Of a stretch of DNA of 64,000 nucleotides, positions 61,366-64,000 are shown piece by piece. The notes below the pieces were generated by a model. It did no database searches. It saw only the letters and a program-made list of their open reading frames with translations, and was not told the origin of the DNA. Both the position numbers and the translations under genes were made by a program. Position 1 is the stretch's first letter, and every line of letters begins with the position of its first letter. The DNA lies in contig NZ_SMFU01000008.1 in assembly GCF_004339595.1 (NCBI RefSeq), forward strand, positions 248,001-312,000. The letters run 5' to 3'. Origin of the DNA: Marinobacterium mangrovicola (GTDB lineage: Bacteria; Pseudomonadota; Gammaproteobacteria; Pseudomonadales; Balneatricaceae).

Positions 61366-62363
61366 GCGGTGTAGCTCCTTTTCCGGGCAAGGTAGAGAAA
61401 GAAGGGCGTTCCCAGCAGCGCGGTCATCACACCGACCGGGATCTCCTGCGGCGCGATAACCAGCCGGGATACCACGTCCGCAGCCATTAGCAGGGTGGCA
61501 CCGAGCAGGGCGCAGCCCGGCAGCAGCCAGCGATGATCCGGCCCCAGCAGGGCGCGCACCATGTGCGGCACGATCAGCCCGAGAAAGCCGATCAGACCGG
61601 CAATGGAGACCGAGGCACCGGCCAGCATGATGACAGCGGTGGCAGCCAGTATTTTGATCATCAATATCCGCTGACCAAGGCCGGTAGCCAGCTCATCGCT
61701 GAGGGCGAGCAGATTAAGCTGGCGCGCCAGGAGTACGCAGGTAAGACCCGCCAGCAGGAAAAACGGTAGCAGCGGCAGCAGCGTTTCCGTACCACGGCCG
61801 GAGACCGAACCACCGAGCCAGAACAGAATACTTTCCAGGCGCTCCTGATTGACGATAAGCAGTCCCTGGGCAAAGGAGACGAACAGCGCGCTGATCGCCA
61901 CGCCGGCCAGTACAATCCGGGAAGGCGATAAGCCTTTTGCTCCGCCGCCCAGCAGCACCACGGCCGCGGCCGCGGTACCGGCGCCGAGAAACGCGCTCCA
62001 GACCAGCAGCAGAGGGGCGCTGAGGCTAAACAGAGTGCTGGCTGCCACCAGGAAAAACATGGCGCCGGCGTTGATACCGAGAATGCCGGGAGAGGCCAGC
62101 GCGTTGCGTGTCAGGGTCTGCATCAGCGCGCCGGATACCGCCAGGCTGGCGCCTACGCACAGGGCGATCAGGGTGCGGGAAAGCCGTTCGGTGCTGAGAA
62201 TCAGGTGGTCGGTGTTCGATGGATCGAAATGACCGATGGCGCTGATTAGTGTCGCGGCTGATATATGCGTGTAGCCCAGCAGCAGGCTGCATACAGCGGC
62301 CATCAGAAGCAGGGCAGCCCCGACCAACAGGAGTGCCGTACGCTGAGTGTTAGAGGTAAACAT
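61362..62363 (-). CDS. FecCD-family iron-siderophore ABC transporter permease (first subunit)
   Basis: A 333-residue permease starting MFTSNTQRTALLLVGAALL. It has ERLSRTLIALCVGASLAVSG, LMQTLTRNALASPGILGINAG and GLIVPHMVRALLGPDHR. ATG 62363 shares one base with the stop of the binding-protein gene (TGATG), which marks it as the true start over the upstream in-frame ATG lying inside that gene. Confidence 0.93.
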   Translation of the reverse strand: MFTSNTQRTALLLVGAALLLMAAVCSLLLGYTHISAATLISAIGHFDPSNTDHLILSTERLSRTLIALCVGASLAVSGALMQTLTRNALASPGILGINAGAMFFLVAASTLFSLSAPLLLVWSAFLGAGTAAAAVVLLGGGAKGLSPSRIVLAGVAISALFVSFAQGLLIVNQERLESILFWLGGSVSGRGTETLLPLLPFFLLAGLTCVLLARQLNLLALSDELATGLGQRILMIKILAATAVIMLAGASVSIAGLIGFLGLIVPHMVRALLGPDHRWLLPGCALLGATLLMAADVVSRLVIAPQEIPVGVMTALLGTPFFLYLARKRSYTA

Positions 62364-63316
62364 CAATGGCTCCCCGGCGTGTCTTGCGGGCTGTACAGGG
62401 CGTTCAAATCGTCCAGCATCCTGTTGGCCGCCAGGATCCCGCCGCCCATATTCCAGGTGATGGGATCGACCAGGTACACCTGGTTGTTTTTCACGGCGTT
62501 GAGGTTTTGCCACAGCGGGTGCTGCTGCCAGCGCTGGAAGGTCCGTTGCACGGCCGGGTCCTGCTGGCGCATGAAGATAAAGATCACATCGGCATCCATG
62601 GCCGGAATGCTTTCCAGGCTGGTCAGTTTGATACCCCAGCCATCCTTCTTCTGGCTATTGGGCCGGTCAAAACCGATCTCGTCGAGAATACGCCGGGCGA
62701 AACTGTCGTAGTAGATCCGCGCATGGTCGGCGCGAAAACTGATGACCGCAGCCTGCTGGGGCCAGCCTTTTCCGAGCTGGCGGCTAAGCCGGTTGCGTGT
62801 GGACTCGACCCGTTTATCCCACTGGTTTAATAGCTGATCGGCCTGCTGCTGCCGCCCGGCGGCCTCGCCGATCAGTTTGAGCATCGCCTTGAAGTCAAAG
62901 GCGGTATCCGGCACCACGGTGGGGGCTATCCGCGACAGCAGCGGATAGATCTGCTCGTGGCGGTAACGGGCGCCCACAATCAGGTCGGGCTTAAGCCAAG
63001 CGATGCTTTCCAGGTCAGGCTGGGTTTCAAGCCCCAGGTAGTCCGTGTGCTCAAGCGCCTCGCGCAGGTAACTGTACATCGGTTTTTCCAGCCAGGATTC
63101 AACGGCGCCCACGGGCGGAATTCCCAGTGCTACGGCGGTATCGGTGGCGCCCTGGTACAGGCTGACGACTCTCTCAGGCTTGCCGCTGATATGAGTGATA
63201 CCGAAGGCGTGTTTGATGACACGCTCGCTGGCGAAGACAGAAGTGGACAGCGTTAGCAGAGCTAGAAGCGTGATGATCGCGGTGCGATTGCAAAAAGGCG
63301 GGTACAGCTGGCTCAT
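62363..63316 (-). CDS. Iron-siderophore ABC transporter substrate-binding protein
   Basis: A 317-residue periplasmic protein of the FecB/FhuD class III binding-protein fold. The signal peptide is cut near SVFA-SERV. Features are KPERVVSLYQGATDTAVALGI, LKPDLIVGARYR, and a C-terminal PLWQNLNAVKNNQVYLVD. It is the first gene of the minus-strand import operon and delivers the ferric siderophore to the two permeases. Confidence 0.91.
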   Translation of the reverse strand: MSQLYPPFCNRTAIITLLALLTLSTSVFASERVIKHAFGITHISGKPERVVSLYQGATDTAVALGIPPVGAVESWLEKPMYSYLREALEHTDYLGLETQPDLESIAWLKPDLIVGARYRHEQIYPLLSRIAPTVVPDTAFDFKAMLKLIGEAAGRQQQADQLLNQWDKRVESTRNRLSRQLGKGWPQQAAVISFRADHARIYYDSFARRILDEIGFDRPNSQKKDGWGIKLTSLESIPAMDADVIFIFMRQQDPAVQRTFQRWQQHPLWQNLNAVKNNQVYLVDPITWNMGGGILAANRMLDDLNALYSPQDTPGSH

Positions 63317-63358
63317 GGGTTCCCGGTGGAGGTCTGCGTTATTGTTTAAGATCGAATT

Positions 63359-63379
63359 GTAAATAAGAATGATTTAGAA
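63359..63379. promoter_or_regulatory. Fur-box-like AT-rich site between divergent uptake genes
   Basis: The stretch starting GTAAATAAGAATGATTTAGA contains AATGATT, a Fur half-site. The best 19-base alignment I found matches only about 10 of 19 consensus positions. Placed between the binding-protein and ATPase starts, it could control both. Weak by sequence alone. Confidence 0.3.
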
Positions 63380-63439
63380 TTCTCTGATTGCCGTGGGCAT
63401 TTTTGCAGTAGTGATCAAACCCGCCGACCCGGAGCGTCG

Positions 63440-64000
63440 ATGACCGCCAGTTTTACCCCTGTTTCGCGTCTTAAAGCCGAAGGGCTCAAAGCCGGATACG
63501 GCGAGCGTACCGTGCTCGATGGTGTGGATTTCTCTGTGCCGGAGGGGCGGCTTACGGCCTTGCTCGGGCCTAACGGCAGCGGCAAATCCACCCTGTTGAA
63601 AACCCTGGCCCGCACCATCGTGCCCAGCTTTGGTAAGGTCCTGCTGGATGGTGTGGATATCCATCGTCACAGCACCCGCGATGTGGCGCGCAATCTGGGT
63701 CTTCTGCCGCAAGGGCCGGAAGCACCGGAAGGATTGACCGTGCGGGAGCTGGTATCCCTTGGGCGTTCACCCTACCAGAGTTTCTGGCGGCAAAACTCCC
63801 GTGAAGATGAAACTGCCGTCACTGAGGCGATGGAGCGCACCGATGTCGCCCAGTTTGCCGACCGTTCCGTGGATGCGCTTTCCGGCGGCCAACGTCAGCG
63901 CTGCTGGATTGCACTGGTGCTGGCGCAGCAGACCGACATCATCCTGCTCGACGAGCCAACCACCTACCTGGATCTGAGAGTGCAGGTGGGGTTGCTGGAA
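63440..64000 (+). CDS. Iron-siderophore ABC transporter ATP-binding protein (3' end outside window)
   Basis: 187 codons are visible, reaching the right edge. It is a FecE/FepC-type ATPase with Walker A GPNGSGKST (after EGRLTALL), the Q-loop GLLPQGPEAPEGLTVRELV, the ABC signature LSGGQRQR and Walker B IILLDEPTTYLD. ATG 63440 has GGAG 5 nt upstream. It is transcribed opposite to the permease and binding-protein genes that it should serve, so both units may share the regulatory site between them. Confidence 0.93.
   Translation, partial: MTASFTPVSRLKAEGLKAGYGERTVLDGVDFSVPEGRLTALLGPNGSGKSTLLKTLARTIVPSFGKVLLDGVDIHRHSTRDVARNLGLLPQGPEAPEGLTVRELVSLGRSPYQSFWRQNSREDETAVTEAMERTDVAQFADRSVDALSGGQRQRCWIALVLAQQTDIILLDEPTTYLDLRVQVGLLE

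Overview
The window reads as a chromosomal segment of a free-living, probably marine, gammaproteobacterium. Pointers are a FliK gene divergent from a complete ccm operon, zipA-ligA, a rpsU-yqeY-dnaG-rpoD macromolecular synthesis operon, an RfaH/ops-controlled polysaccharide locus and a six-gene Mrp cation/proton antiporter operon. The combination resembles Oceanospirillaceae or Pseudomonas-type genomes (for example Marinobacterium-like). That placement is inference from gene content; no 16S rRNA gene is present. Most of the window is GC-rich, but roughly 34.1-41.4 kb is strongly AT-rich.

Layout: (1) 1-2.0 kb, 3'-truncated fliK on the minus strand. (2) 2.2-9.2 kb, ccmABCDEFGHI, a tightly overlapping cytochrome c maturation operon. 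(3) 9.3-14.1 kb, zipA, ligA, a yheU-like gene and a DUF4126 membrane protein. (4) 14.3-20.9 kb, minus strand: CBS-domain protein, mnmC, a nucleotide-sugar dehydrogenase homologue that has lost its catalytic residues, pgi and galU. (5) 21.1-26.9 kb, minus strand: mrpA(B)CDEFG. (6) 27.2-43.7 kb: rfaH, then a plus-strand surface-polysaccharide locus. (7) 43.9-49.0 kb, minus strand: tRNA with CAU anticodon, rpoD, dnaG, yqeY and rpsU. (8) 49.3-56.6 kb: tsaD, plsY, folB, folK, cca, glpE, apaH, a deoxyinosine glycosylase and an Aer-like chemoreceptor. (9) 56.8-64.0 kb: glycerate kinase and an iron-siderophore uptake set (TonB receptor, two permeases, binding protein, and an ATPase cut by the right edge).

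The polysaccharide locus is the centre of interest. RfaH is encoded next to it, and two identical 12-base ops elements (GGCGGTAGCGTG) lie within it, each exactly 55 nt before a start codon. One precedes a UDP-GlcNAc dehydrogenase gene and the other a beta-CASP ribonuclease-like gene. The GC-rich ends supply UDP-GlcNAcA, UDP-GlcA, UDP-GalA and UDP-Gal, and carry the lipid-linked initiating sugar transferase. The AT-rich core carries glycosyltransferases, two methyltransferases and a Wzx-type flippase. No Wzy polymerase is visible. A 263-bp foldback element with CTAG at both ends sits between the first two sugar genes.

Other points for follow-up are the catalytically degenerate UDP-sugar dehydrogenase homologue near galU/pgi, a CCA-adding enzyme without the HD dyad, a hexanucleotide repeat inside the FliK linker, and the siderophore ATPase split from its permease operon.
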